From positions 12,630,897 through 12,694,896 of the forward strand of contig OX465119.1 of assembly GCA_949987565.1 (NCBI GenBank): a stretch of DNA of 64,000 nt, written 5' to 3'. This stretch comes from Luidia sarsii. Lineage: Eukaryota > Echinodermata > Asteroidea > Paxillosida > Luidiidae. Below the pieces are notes generated by a model that saw nothing but the letters and a program-made list of their open reading frames with translations, had not been told where the DNA came from and did no database searches. Below, one piece after another: positions 24,301 through 54,662 of the stretch. Made by a program: the position numbers and the translations under genes. Position 1 is the first letter of the stretch. Each line of letters starts with the position of its first letter.

Positions 24301-24794
24301 ACTATTTTTCGGAACAGTACGGCGTTGAATGCTACATTTTCGCGAAACTAATGAAGCGGTTTTTACGATTTTCACGAGACTCGGTTGGCGGATTGAGCTG
24401 AAATGTTCACAGGTGTGCTATTTCATGCATATGTTGGATCAGACAACGTATGGATGCTATTCTTTGACCTCGACCAATGTGGTGTAGGGGCTTTAAGCGG
24501 CTCTATAAAGTTGCGTCTTTGACCGTTGTAAATGTTCAGAAACGTTCAGACTGACGGTCCCGATTATTTTAATTTTTAAGATGCCCGGGGCTACGAATAA
24601 TGAAGCAGACTTCGTCATGGCATTAGACAACCCAATATATTTTCTCGCCTCTACTTCCCCAGATTGACCTAGAGAAGATCAAGGAGATCTTCCTGTCGAA
24701 GTACGAGCAGACGCTGTCGGAGTTCATCAAGGACGACACCAGCGGCTCCTATCGAAACCTTCTGCTCAGAATTGTCGACGGGGACACTGACTGA
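15344..24794 (+). CDS. Annexin, complete, 320 aa, 12 exons
   Basis: Exons: 15344-15358, 16648-16723, 17614-17708, 18488-18601, 19746-19802, 20470-20503, 20748-20827, 21945-22013, 23088-23189, 23317-23392, 23541-23653, 24663-24794. All junctions are GT-AG and in phase (963 nt including stop). The ATG has a good context (AACACAATGG) and the short first exon (MASYQ) joins [10 protein letters not shown], a typical annexin N-terminus. Four annexin repeats, about 70 residues each, follow at residues ~27-95, 100-167, 184-250 and 259-320. The type II Ca2+ sites of repeats II-IV look intact: GFGTDE with D143, RWGTDE with E227, and GLGTND with D302. Repeat I reads GISTDD with R77 where family members have an acidic cap, so that site should not bind Ca2+. 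The product is a cytosolic, Ca2+-dependent phospholipid-binding protein; orthology to a specific vertebrate annexin is not decided. Several introns hold purine-rich tandem arrays. Confidence 0.96.
15568..15625 (+). mobile_element. Family-B unit with hammerhead-like fold
   Basis: GCCT, TTGAGAA, GGTCC-TGCTA-GGATC, GAAACGTC, AGGC in order. It lies in annexin intron 1. Confidence 0.75.
16116..16382. mobile_element. MITE family A remnant, interrupted by family B
   Basis: The 5' end is TGCGACCCGACACAACGACA. The interior is replaced or interrupted at about 16273 by a family-B arm. The 3' terminal repeat is truncated. Confidence 0.7.
16273..16326 (-). mobile_element. Family-B arm nested in MITE A
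   Basis: Minus-strand copy with an intact GAAACGTC box and stem II, inside the MITE at 16116-16382. Confidence 0.7.
16385..16515. mobile_element. Degenerate family-B foldback
   Basis: The left arm has GACTGACGTTTCGATCCTA. The right arm has CGTCCTGCTAGGATCAAAAAGTC, so the GAAAC box is mutated. Confidence 0.5.
16803..17462. repeat. Purine-rich minisatellite, ~100-bp unit, five copies
   Basis: GACGAGGAAGAGTATGAGTA recurs at about 17007, 17107, 17207, 17306 and 17406 within GGA-rich sequence. It occupies most of annexin intron 2. Confidence 0.9.
17822..18240. repeat. GA-rich low-complexity array
   Basis: Irregular GAGA/GACAGAGAG units in annexin intron 3, starting about 113 bp after the donor. 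Confidence 0.9.
18605..18685 (+). mobile_element. tRNA-derived SINE-like head
   Basis: GTCGTGGCCTAGGGGTCTGGA resembles a tRNA A-box region, and GGATCGAAATC about 50 nt later resembles a B box. It directly follows an annexin exon donor and abuts a larger inverted repeat. Confidence 0.4.
18678..19165. mobile_element. Foldback element hosting a hammerhead-like insert
   Basis: The left arm at 18678-18742 (ATCTTATAGCG, CAAGATGG, GTGAAGTACGCACTGG) is inverted at about 19086-19165. Between the arms lies the family-D repeat with a hammerhead core. Confidence 0.65.
18878..18917 (-). ncRNA. Hammerhead ribozyme motif (family D), canonical core
   Basis: On the minus strand: CTC, CTGATGA, a 6-bp stem II (GGCCAG/CTGGTC, one G-U) with loop AGCATA, then GAAACGTC and GAG, which closes stem I with the leading CTC. 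This is the conserved hammerhead order with a self-complementary ACGT stem III, as known for the hammerheads of Penelope-like elements. Self-cleavage is inferred, not shown. Confidence 0.62.
19889..20345. mobile_element. MITE family A, long form
   Basis: About 457 bp in annexin intron 5, with matching TGTGACCCGGCACAGC ends. The TA dinucleotides outside both ends could be a target duplication. Confidence 0.9.
21228..21375. mobile_element. Family-B foldback, near-perfect copy
   Basis: Left module GCAAACTATTTACTGACTAAA, then two inverted arms each carrying AAATTTAGTGGGCC, GACGTTTCGATCC and AGGACC, meeting at CTTTCTCTGCCTTTGAG. A good reference copy of the family; it lies in annexin intron 7. 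Confidence 0.85.
21552..21900. mobile_element. TIR element enclosing telomere-like array
   Basis: The ends CCGGTGTCATG and CATGACACCGG are inverted. The arms continue with GCTCATTAGCATACTGATCG/GCTGATTGGT and its complement. A related end recurs at 22025-22075. Confidence 0.75.
21719..21838 (+). repeat. Degenerate (CCCTAA)n interstitial telomere-like repeat
   Basis: About 20 units of CCCTAA with variants such as TCCTAA and CCAATCCTAA. It is short, diverged and in an intron, so it is not a chromosome end. Confidence 0.85.
22025..22075 (+). mobile_element. Solo terminal repeat of the telomere-array element
   Basis: CCGGTGTCATGCC...CTGTCCGCTCATTAGCG matches the right arm of the element at 21.55-21.90 kb. 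It starts about 11 bp after an annexin donor and runs straight into a GA-rich array. Confidence 0.6.
22076..22985. repeat. GA-rich minisatellite, ~910 bp
   Basis: Units of GAGACAGAGAGAAAGAGAGG and GTGGAGGGAGAGAGGGGAGG, ~45-60 bp period, filling annexin intron 8. Confidence 0.92.
23733..23852 (-). ncRNA. Decayed hammerhead motif, family C
   Basis: The minus strand reads CTGATAA, then a stem with GGTT/AACC and GAAACGTC. The core G of CTGATGA is replaced by A, which should abolish cleavage. About 85 bp of flank (TTGTTCATCGCGGTGGTG...) is shared with 41.93-42.05 kb. Confidence 0.5.
24122..24495. mobile_element. piggyBac-like MITE (family E), nested with TTAA duplication
   Basis: The ends AGCCCCTACACAACATTGG and its inverse are flanked by TTAA on both sides. 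The surrounding family-N repeat has an uninterrupted ...CACGCTTAAGCGGC... at 57.45 kb, so one TTAA became two on insertion. That is the piggyBac signature. Non-coding; annexin intron 11. Confidence 0.82.
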
Positions 24795-25091
24795 GACCGA
24801 CGGGTCCCGCGGGCTCTCTCAGCTCACTGTCGACACATTCTCGAGGTTATTAGACAGACGAGAATCCTCGGTGTATAATTTATGTACCTTTTTGTAGATT
24901 GGGCACGGCTGCATGTACGCCGGGAGTCAGGAAATCGAGGATCTCAGTGTGGAATCGCAATCTGTGGAAATATTCCAGTTGTGTACAGTATATTTAGTGT
25001 AATCATTAGACGAGTATTTTGATAAGCAATGACATTATGCCACGATTCGGCCATGTTTGAACAGCGCCCCCACTTGTCTGAAGCTGACTTG

Positions 25092-25435
25092 GACCGTTTT
25101 CGAAATGAAGGCTTAGGCTCGGGCTAAGGCTTCGGTCATATTAATCTTTCTCGTTAATACCATCACAGCCATCAGAGCCACACTCAGTCTCAAAAGAGAT
25201 GATACACATGGTGTCACCGCAAACCAATTAATAATTATTGTTTCCACCATGCAAACCTTCAAGTCTTTTCCATCACAAAACAATCCTTTGGCCCCAGGTT
25301 CTCGGTGAATACCCTGTGCCTATCAAGCCAACAAACCGTCGAATTCGGAAATAAACCACAGCCTGGATTTTTCAGGTTTTGTCAGACGGAGACGAAGCCT
25401 GAGCCCGAGCCTAAGCCTTCATTTGGTAAACGGAC
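25092..25435. mobile_element. Foldback family J copy
   Basis: The ends GACCGTTTTCGAAATGAAGG and CCTTCATTTGGTAAACGG are inverted. The interior shares TATCAAGCCAACAAACC and CAGACGGAGACGAAGCC with 34.5, 41.2 and 54.1 kb. It lies in the presumed annexin 3' UTR region. Confidence 0.7.
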
Positions 25436-25643
25436 TTGGAAAGAATAATTTCTCATCGTCAATACGAACGGTAAGTGATGAAGTAAACGCGAATCTCATC
25501 TGCGCAGCGCACCCATTGCGATAATAATCTTCCCTTAAAGCTGTCTCCCTTGTTTTGAAATTGTGCATCGTTTCACTTCCATGTGTACCGTAGAGGCTAT
25601 GCACTGTTTCATATTGAAAGATTTCACCAATCAATTTAATGAA

Positions 25644-25649
25644 AATAAA
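25644..25649 (+). terminator. Candidate polyadenylation signal for annexin
   Basis: AATAAA about 850 bp after the stop codon. It is the first clear signal outside a recognisable repeat. Confidence 0.35.
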
Positions 25650-25733
25650 AGCTCATCGCACTTTTGTAACCATTTTGAGTACCAAATAACTGTCGTATCT
25701 CCAACTTAAAAGTAGTTTTGGAAATTGGTTATA

Positions 25734-26204
25734 TGTGACCCGGCACAGCATAATGAGGAATAACCCCCACTTTGGAGATTTTGAGATTTTCTAATGATGT
25801 GAAAGAGTATACCATTACTTTTCAAATGATATTAAAATTATTTCCGTGTGAACTTTGTTGTAAATAGTACAAGAGGACTTCGCTCGTTCAGTTGGTACCA
25901 GACACAATATAGCAGCACCATTCTAACTCCTCGAAAGCGGCTATTCAAAAAGGCAGGAACTTTACATTTTCATGAAAACAGAACACAAACAATCCCCGGA
26001 AATCATCGTTTTTTCAACATTTAGAGACGGATTTCGGAAAAATCCTTTGGACATAATATCCTCCAATACATTAACTTTGCGAAAATACAAAAAAAAAAAA
26101 TGATTTTTTTTTTTATCGAAGTGAGAAGATACTTTGACTTAAGGAGTTGTTTACTCGAAAAGTGTTTTGGTGGGATATTCCTCATGTCGCTGTGCCGGGT
26201 CACA
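25734..26204. mobile_element. MITE family A, long form, reverse orientation
   Basis: About 471 bp, with TGTGACCCGGCACAGC at the left end and its inverse at the right. TA flanks both ends. Confidence 0.9.
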
Positions 26205-27056
26205 TATTTGGACGTGACGAATATGGTAACAGCATTATTACTATGCATGATACAACGGATTCTTTATTAGACTAGAATCGGGTATCAAATAAAAAAATGT
26301 GACTTGTATGTAGTGCACTAGGCGAGTATAACTTCTCTTCTTTAAGTTCTATTAGTTCTATCAACACCATTAATTTTCGTCACCTTCAGCTTAGCGCCCT
26401 CTTGTGTCGGAGTACATTCCAATCGGACCAAGCCACTGCTATGCTTTTCATGGCAATGATCATATCTAGATCAATAATCAGATCAGATCAGATTAGACCA
26501 TGTAGGTCAGTCTTCTGGTTGAAAGAATTTCCCGGGGAAAATGATATGTTTTTCCCCGTGCCATTATTTTGTCAGGGAGGGTAATTTTGATGATTTCGGC
26601 GACTTGCACAGAAACACCAATAACTAATCCTATTTAACAACGATCGTCAACACAGAAACCCGTTTGTTTATTTCTAATAGGCGGTTTGTTAGGCCTATTT
26701 CTAAACAATTTGTGAAAATGTGTAAACAATCTTTGACTGGACCGGGGTGTGAACCCAATACCTCTGGTTTAGGTACTGAGGCTCAAATCACCTGGCCTAT
26801 ACAACCCTTAGCTGGCGGTCACTCCAAATAATCAACTTTTTTTGCCGGGGTGGGGGCAGTCTTACAATTAGCTGCCATATAATTATCTCCTGCCTCTGGG
26901 AACCATACCCCTATTTTAATTCGCATGCAAGCTACAATCAGTTGTAAACCTGGCTGCAGAAGTTGGGCATCTAATGTAGGGGTTGTACCTTTTAAACCCT
27001 ACTTTCAAACAAAGGGAAGGAAAACTCACTAGGAACTTTTCTGACAACTTCAGGCT
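26205..27056. other. Intergenic, no gene recognised
   Basis: Contains a weak tRNA-like stretch on the minus strand at about 26740-26820 (GGGTTCACACCCCGG resembles a B box) and nothing else I can name. Confidence 0.4.
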
Positions 27057-27530
27057 TTAAACCACCAATAGCGATGGAGGCTTATGCCTTGCTTCAAACT
27101 AGTCACCTCTCTCCCAGTTCTATTTGTCTGCCTTGGCTGGCAGTCTACCACCAATAGGGATGCAGGCTCATGCCTTGCTTCAGACAAGTCACCCCCTCCC
27201 AGTTCTATTTGTCAGCCTTGGCTGGCAGTCTACCACCAATAGGGATGGAGGCTCATGCCTTGCTTCAGACAAGTCACCCCCTCCCAGTTCTATTTGTCAG
27301 CCTTGCCTGGCAGTCTACCACCAATAGGAATGGAGGCTTATGCCTTGCTTCAAACTAGTCACCTCTCTCCCAGTTCTATTTGTCAGCCTTGGCTGGCAGT
27401 CTACCACCAATAGGGATGGAGGCTCATGCCTTGCTTCAGGCTAGTCACCCCTCCCAGTTCTATTTGTCAGCCTTGGCTGGCAGTCTACACAAAATGGGGA
27501 TGGAGGCTTGTGCCTTGCTGTGCATCGGTC
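27057..27530. repeat. Tandem repeat, ~86-bp unit, five to six copies
   Basis: GGCTGGCAGTCTACCACCAA and GATGGAGGCTCATGCCTTGC recur at a constant ~86-bp spacing. It lies just beyond the 3' end of ATPSCKMT. There are no spacers, so it is not a CRISPR array. Confidence 0.9.
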
Positions 27531-27696
27531 ACCACTCCATGCTCTATTGGCACTTTGAGGAGAGAAAAAAATACCCTCTGCTCTGGTTCAAATAATTATA
27601 TCTTTCGCCTTGAGACTTTTCAACCGATGGGGAAGGTTATAACTCTTCCTACTAGGCCTACTTCCTACATCCCGCCAACCGTCAGTTGGGATTCAC

Positions 27697-29400
27697 TCAT
27701 GTGGGCTCTGGAGACCTCTTCCGACTCTTATCATTAATGGACGTGGCTGAATTTGTGGGTGTGGTTGTGAAATTGAGCTTGGCTGCAGCTGGGGGCGTGG
27801 CCTCAGAAATGGGCGTGGCCTCTGAAATGGGCGTGGCTTCTGAAATGGGCGTGGCCTCTGAAATGGGCATGGCTTCTGAAATGGGCGTGGCTGTTGACGC
27901 GGGCGTGGCTTCTGAAATGGGCGTGGCCTCTGAAATGGGCGTGGCTTCTGAAATGGGCGTGGCTGTTGACCCGGGCGTGGCTTCGGAAATGGGTGTGGCC
28001 AACGGTCTCAGCGTGGCTTCGGAAATGGGCGTGGCCAATGACGAAGGCGTGGCTTCGGAAACGGGCGTGGCCGTCGACGTGGGCGCGGCCGAGACTGCCG
28101 GCACACCTGTCGACCGCCGCCTGTCGTACAGCCACACCGTGTCCACACCCTCGTCAATGGACTCGGTAGGCGTCCAGTCTGGGAGGGGGAAACGGCAGGC
28201 CACGACTAGGCCCTCACTGTTTAGCTCCTCTGCCAACTTGTCCTGTAGCTGCGGCATCTGGAATCCAGGTGACACGATCGAAAGAACACAATACGAACCC
28301 AAAGTGAGTGTAGAAAAATGCATCAGCGAACACATAAATAGATGAACCCATTTCGTAGAACCGCTTAAGCACGAAAATCTGCCAAGCAAGGAAATTCTTT
28401 CCTGGCTAAAAAAAAATCAGACTTGAGGCTTTGCATGGTATGTTAGAGGGTTTACGGTTTGCATCAGGAGATGACGGCCAGAGCATACTGGCCAGAACAT
28501 CGAGTTATCACTCAGGTTCTTTTCAGAACCACACCACTTCTTAAAGAGCCCTATATGGTGTTTAGCGATCTTCCCAATGCTGTATTGGGCCTTTAAAGGT
28601 CTACAGAAATAGGAATTTGAAAAAGTAATGTTCGAAATATAATCAATACAGGATTGATTATGAAAATGTTTGTTAGCGCCTAATTTCGCCCCAAAAACAT
28701 TGAAAACAGTCCATGTTCGCCCCGCTCCAAAAAATTCCCCCTGTGAGCATGTGACGTCACATACAGACCAAAACCAGCCGAGCGAGGCGATCGAAATGCT
28801 GAGACGATAAAGCGCGCTACTGCGCATGTGACTGTGTTGTATTTACGGCTGATAGACAATAGAGACAATGCAGGGCCAGTGCAAAGCGCACGACCGCAAG
28901 GCTGACCACAAATTCTGTATGTGACGTAGTACGTTCGTCTCCAAAGTGAGGGGCACAATGTTCAGACCAAAATATAGCATTTTTTTGCTAAATTAATCAT
29001 TTGTGGCTTCAAAAATGATAGACACGTTGGGTTCTATAACAATACCGATTTATTTAATCCCAAGATAATTTTGTTAAGGATTTTTTGGTGCTTAAGCGGG
29101 TCTATGGAATAGGCCTCTAGAGGGGGGTGTCTGACTGACCATGGAGGGGACTCCGAAGACGACGGTGCTGTCGTAGCGGCTCAGATCGGTCTTCCACAGG
29201 TTCTGCCGGTGGAACGCCGTCTGCGAGGCCAGACCTCCAAGGCGGGCCGTCAGCCTCGAGTACCAGACCAGCCAGGGATTCAGCTCGTAGCCGGTGGCCT
29301 TGAAGCCTCGCTGAGCCGCTTCCAGGACCTTGGGGCGGAGGATGGAGAATGAGCAACTAGATCAATTCATGAGAGAGAGAGAGATAGAGAGAGAGGGGGG

Positions 29401-29454
<54 letters not shown>

Positions 29455-29475
29455 TAGAGAGAGAGAGAGATAGAG

Positions 29476-29559
<84 letters not shown>

Positions 29560-29627
29560 GGAGAGAGAGAGAGAGAGAGAGAGAGGATGGAGAAAGAACG
29601 ATTGAGAATGAGCAACTAGATCACTTC

Positions 29628-29663
<36 letters not shown>

Positions 29664-29674
29664 AGGGAGAGAGA

Positions 29675-29727
<53 letters not shown>

Positions 29728-31460
29728 GGAGGGAGAGAGAGAAGAAAAAAAAAGAGGAGGGAGAGAGAGGGGGAATAGAGGGGGAAGAGAGAGGGGAGAG
29801 AGAGGGGAGGCAAGAGGGGGTGAGAGGGGGAGAGCAAGAGAGACAGAGAGGAGGTGAGAGGGAGAGATGGAGAGGGGGGAGAGAGAGGGAGAGAGAGGGG
29901 GAAAGGAGGGAGAGGGGAGAGAGAGGAGGTGAGAGGGGGAGAGCAAGAGAGACAGAGAAGGGGAGAGAGAGGGGGAGAGAGAGGAGAGAGAGTGAGAGGG
30001 GAGAGAGAGAGGGAGATAAAAAGAGAGATTGAGAGAGAGAATAAGGGATAGAGAGATAATGGGAGATACAGAAATCATCAAGAGAGGTACAGATTGAGAG
30101 AGAATAAGGAAGAGATCAAGTTCAAAGGATTGAAAGAGAAAGAGAGACATAGAGAGCAGTAGAGGGAGATAGACTAGACTAGACAACTTGGCAACGGTCA
30201 AGCTTTGCCCCTGCCCACGGCTACTTCTAACTCACAATCCTGCCGTCCCCGCTACCCAAGTCCACCAGCGTGCCGCCGGTCCTGCCAGCGGCCCGGAGGA
30301 CGGCGAAGACGTTGGCCACCTGCCGGCCAGTGGCCGGGACGTAGGGCAGGGCCACCTTGCGGAAGGCGGGCAGGACGAAGGGGGTGGCCACGGCGTACAG
30401 GCCACCGATGAGCGCCCCCGAGAGGCCGACCACGACCAGGCCCGCCGTGACCGGCCGGCGCTTCGCAGGCGGTTGTTCTGCACTCGTCTCAGCCTGGTGG
30501 ATGGAGAGGGGGGAAACAAAACCACATTCAATAAAGGAAGGTTTGCGGTGACACCAATAATGTATAAGGTCTCTTAAAGGAAGAGGTGTGGTTCTGAAAA
30601 GAACCCGAGTGGTAACTCGACGTTTTGACCAGTATGCTCTGGCCGTCATCAGGAGAATGCCTTGGACTCGGTGGTGGATCTGCTTATATGCCAGTGGTTG
30701 CTGAGGCGGGAAGGCGGGAAAGATAATCCTCTGGGGAGGATAATCCTATGGCGGTAGTACTACTAGTACTACTAGTACTACTACTAGTAGTAGTAGTAGT
30801 ACTACTGTACTTGTAGTAGATCCTTGGAGTTGGACCCTACAGCCGCCCGACCCCTCCAAATTTCAAAAAGTTTGACTTGTTGTAGTGTCCAAGCATGGTC
30901 CACCATGTTACTCGGACTAAGGTAGACCTATGTTGTAATTTAAGAGACTAAAACTAAAACTAAAAGTAAAACTAGTCACATTTTTGACTTCAGTTCATTC
31001 ATCATCATGCATCGGCGCCCATCGGCCAATCGCAAATCGGGTCAAAACTAAAAATAAATTGTACTATTCACTCGACTACAGTAAATCATGAAAAGAATTG
31101 AACCAACCATTCCAATGTGCTTTCCAATGGTAGTGATGAAAGCTCAGCCTGATACTGAAAGAGGAACAGAAGAGTAACTCCCAGCAGCATACACAATTTC
31201 CGAAGTCATTTTTTTCACTGCGCAAAACTCGTGAGCTGGACCATGGGCGCCGCCATTTTGCAATGTGCATTGGGGCGGTCAAATGAGGGCGCTATACACA
31301 CGAAAAGTGCACGAACGCAAAACTTGTATCAGTCCCTTATTATAGTATACGCATAATAGTTACGACTCCCCAAAACTCTCCAAAAGTTGTGGTGACGTGC
31401 TCGGTGACCTCTCACGACGTCAGGGCACCGAGGGGCACCGTTGGGCAGCAGGTGCATCAT
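27697..31460 (-). CDS. ATPSCKMT: ATP synthase c-subunit lysine N-methyltransferase (FAM173 family)
   Basis: Minus-strand exons: 31460-31416 (tentative, 15 codons from ATGATG), 30493-30236, 29328-29140 and 28257-27697, all GT-AG and phase 0; about 350 aa. Exon 2 has a hydrophobic anchor (residues ~30-50), [20 protein letters not shown], and the SAM-binding [11 protein letters not shown] (91-101). Exon 3 has [14 protein letters not shown] and FGVPSM. Exon 4 has [11 protein letters not shown] and GVDTVWLYD, ending the conserved domain near residue 209. Known members sit in the mitochondrial membrane and trimethylate a lysine of the ATP synthase c subunit. The last ~141 residues are an extra tail with eleven P(I/V)SEA units encoded by an in-frame 18-bp minisatellite; the human protein is only about 233 aa. 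The first exon rests on phase and length alone. Confidence 0.9.
27793..28086. repeat. 18-bp coding minisatellite in ATPSCKMT
   Basis: The unit GGGCGTGGCCTCTGAAAT (plus strand) is repeated with variants such as GGGCGTGGCTGTTGACGC. An 18-bp period preserves the minus-strand frame as hexapeptides ATPISE. Confidence 0.93.
28347..29112. mobile_element. Family-N TIR element with nested repeats
   Basis: The left end CCATTTCGTAGAACCGCTTAAGC is inverted at 29090-29110 (GCTTAAGCGGGTCTATGGAAT). It contains a decayed family-D hammerhead copy and a family-F end, in ATPSCKMT intron 3. Confidence 0.55.
28466..28504 (+). ncRNA. Decayed hammerhead motif, family D
   Basis: GATGACGGCCAGAGCATACTGGCC keeps stem II, but the core is GGAGATGA and the box is AGAACATC, so it is presumably inactive. 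Confidence 0.45.
29371..30165. repeat. (GA)n and GA-rich array, ~795 bp
   Basis: Pure GAGA blocks grading into GGGAGAGAGAGG. It fills most of ATPSCKMT intron 2 and reads CT-rich in the sense of that gene, starting about 70 bp after the donor. Confidence 0.93.
30525..30660 (-). mobile_element. Family-D repeat with mutated hammerhead
   Basis: Shares GGAAGGTTTGCGGTGACACC and GGTCTCTTAAAGGAAGAGG with 18.8 kb. The hammerhead at 30619-30652 has an intact CTGATGA, but GAAAC has become AAAAC. Confidence 0.6.
30763..30831. repeat. Palindromic ACT/AGT trinucleotide array
   Basis: Alternating blocks of TACTAC and TAGTAG with ACTAGT junctions can form a perfect hairpin. Confidence 0.8.
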
Positions 31461-31925
31461 ATTTTGTTTGCCGGTGTCAAGGGTCAACGTGGAGGGAGTC
31501 AGAAGGCGGGCCAATAAATTGGTATACTCAGCAGGACTGTAACTGATTATATGGTGAATGGGGAACGAGCGCTAAACGCAGACCTTTGTACCAGACTGTT
31601 GACTGCTGTGGCCCTATCGATCGACTACTGAAGACCCGAGGCACTTTAAGTTATACTGCAAACATTGGCGTAAATTGCTCTCCGCAACACCAGCCTGTTA
31701 CACACACAGATATACGCGGTTTCGGTGGGGTTTTTGTTGTTGTAAAGTTCTTTCAGGACTTGCTGGAGACTTTTGGATCGCACACTTCAACTTTTCCATC
31801 TCAAGTATTCCCCTGAAAGTCCGCCTGTAGTGACCATACTGGTCACTGGCTGCTAACTGCTGCTGCTTTTTTTTTTTTTAAAGTGAAGGGGTTGTTTCGA
31901 TCGGCGCTTGGGAGGCAGATACGCC

Positions 31926-53383
<21,458 letters not shown>

Positions 53384-53596
53384 CCCTGGACTGGCCGATA
53401 TACGGAGGTCCCTGTATGCGAACCTACCCTAAAGCAGCTAGGATTGTAACCAATTATGTAACCATTATTATGTATAGTCAGCTAGTCACGCTCTCTCGAC
53501 TGACTCTCTTCATTATAATACATGAATTATAATAATATCTGGTCGATTTCGGATAAAATGAACGTAAAAAGTCTTACTGAAAAGTCAGACTTTTTC

Positions 53597-53602
53597 TTAT
53601 TA
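53597..53602 (+). terminator. Possible variant polyadenylation signal of SLC5
   Basis: ATTAAA about 215 bp after the stop. No AATAAA is nearer. Confidence 0.2.
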
Positions 53603-53719
53603 AAAATTCAGATTTTATTTTATTCCTTAATTCAGATTTTATTTTATTCCTTAATTCAGATTTTATTCAAATTTTATTCAAATTTTAACTTTAAATAATT
53701 TAGCTTTAAATTTAACTTT

Positions 53720-53850
53720 CATGAAATTTAGTGGGCCTGACGTTTCGATCCTAGCAGGACCTTTCTCAAAGGCAGAGGCCCACTAAATTTTATGATTTGC
53801 ATTTTGGTAATTTTAGTCAGTAAGCAGTTTGCAACATTTTTGTATATCAC
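53720..53850. mobile_element. Family-B foldback copy
   Basis: AAATTTAGTGGGCCTGACG...AAAGGCAG then GGCCCACTAAATTTT and the GTCAGTAAGCAGTTTGCAAC module. The second arm is shortened. Confidence 0.75.
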
Positions 53851-53984
53851 TTTAAAATAATTTAATTTTTAACAGAAAAAATAAGGGTTCTGAAACAAGA
53901 AGCATTGCAGTAACTGATTAAATTTGCGGCCACAGAACTCCTTTAATAGGAATCTGTAATTATTTTACCATTATTTAACGAAAT

Positions 53985-54203
53985 GAAATTAAGGCTTAGG
54001 CCTGGACTCACTCTCCGTCTGACAAAACCTGAAAATTCAGGTTGTGACTTGTTGCCGAATTATAAGGTTTGTTGGCTCGATAAGTACAGAGTATTCGCCA
54101 AGAAACTGGGGTCAAACGCTTGTTTTTAACGGGTTAAAATAATTATGACCGAAGCCTTAGCCCGGGCCTAAGCCTTCAAATGGTATGAGTGTGATACCCA
54201 TTT
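53985..54203. mobile_element. Foldback family J copy, reverse
   Basis: GGCTTAGGCCTGGACTC, GTCTGACAAAACCTG and CCGAAGCCTTAGCC match 25.1 kb in reverse. Confidence 0.6.
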
Positions 54204-54306
54204 TCCCCGACCCATTTTCTATGGAGGTCTCCGTTTCTTCAGGATGATTTGAGATATTTTTTGAGATATTTTCTGAGATATTATTTAACATAATGGTGTT
54301 AGCTAA

Positions 54307-54662
54307 AAGGCCCTATCCAACAGTGGTATATAAAGGTCAAGATTGCCACAGTTTGTGTTGTTAAACCATAACACATTCCAAAAAGCAATACTGCGAAGGT
54401 TTTGGCTCATACGGTAATCTGAGAAAGTAAGAAAATCCAAAAAACCGTCACGGTTTACGCACCGTTCTGTAGTGTAAGAAATAGTTTATTACTCGCGAGT
54501 AATAAACTATTTTGTCGATGTTTGAGTGTAGATTTCTCGAAAAGTACAACTTCCCAGACCGTAATATTTCAGCAGGGAGGATTCCATCGTGACCATATAC
54601 AAACTGTAGATTAGAAGGAAATCTGTGGACATTGATATTTCCCGATCTTCCGAATGTCTTTA
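54307..54662. mobile_element. piggyBac-like MITE, family F
   Basis: AAAGGCCCTATCCAACAGTGG at the left end; the interior shares GTAAGAAATAGTTTAT with 38.9 kb. The right end is truncated. Confidence 0.65.

Noticed and set aside
27057..27530. Regular direct repeats resembling a CRISPR array
   Set aside because: Units are contiguous with no unique spacers, and the host is clearly eukaryotic; it is a minisatellite.
31416..31514. ATPSCKMT first exon starting further upstream at 31514
   Set aside because: The upstream in-frame codon is TTG, not ATG; ATGATG at 31460 is preferred, still with low certainty.
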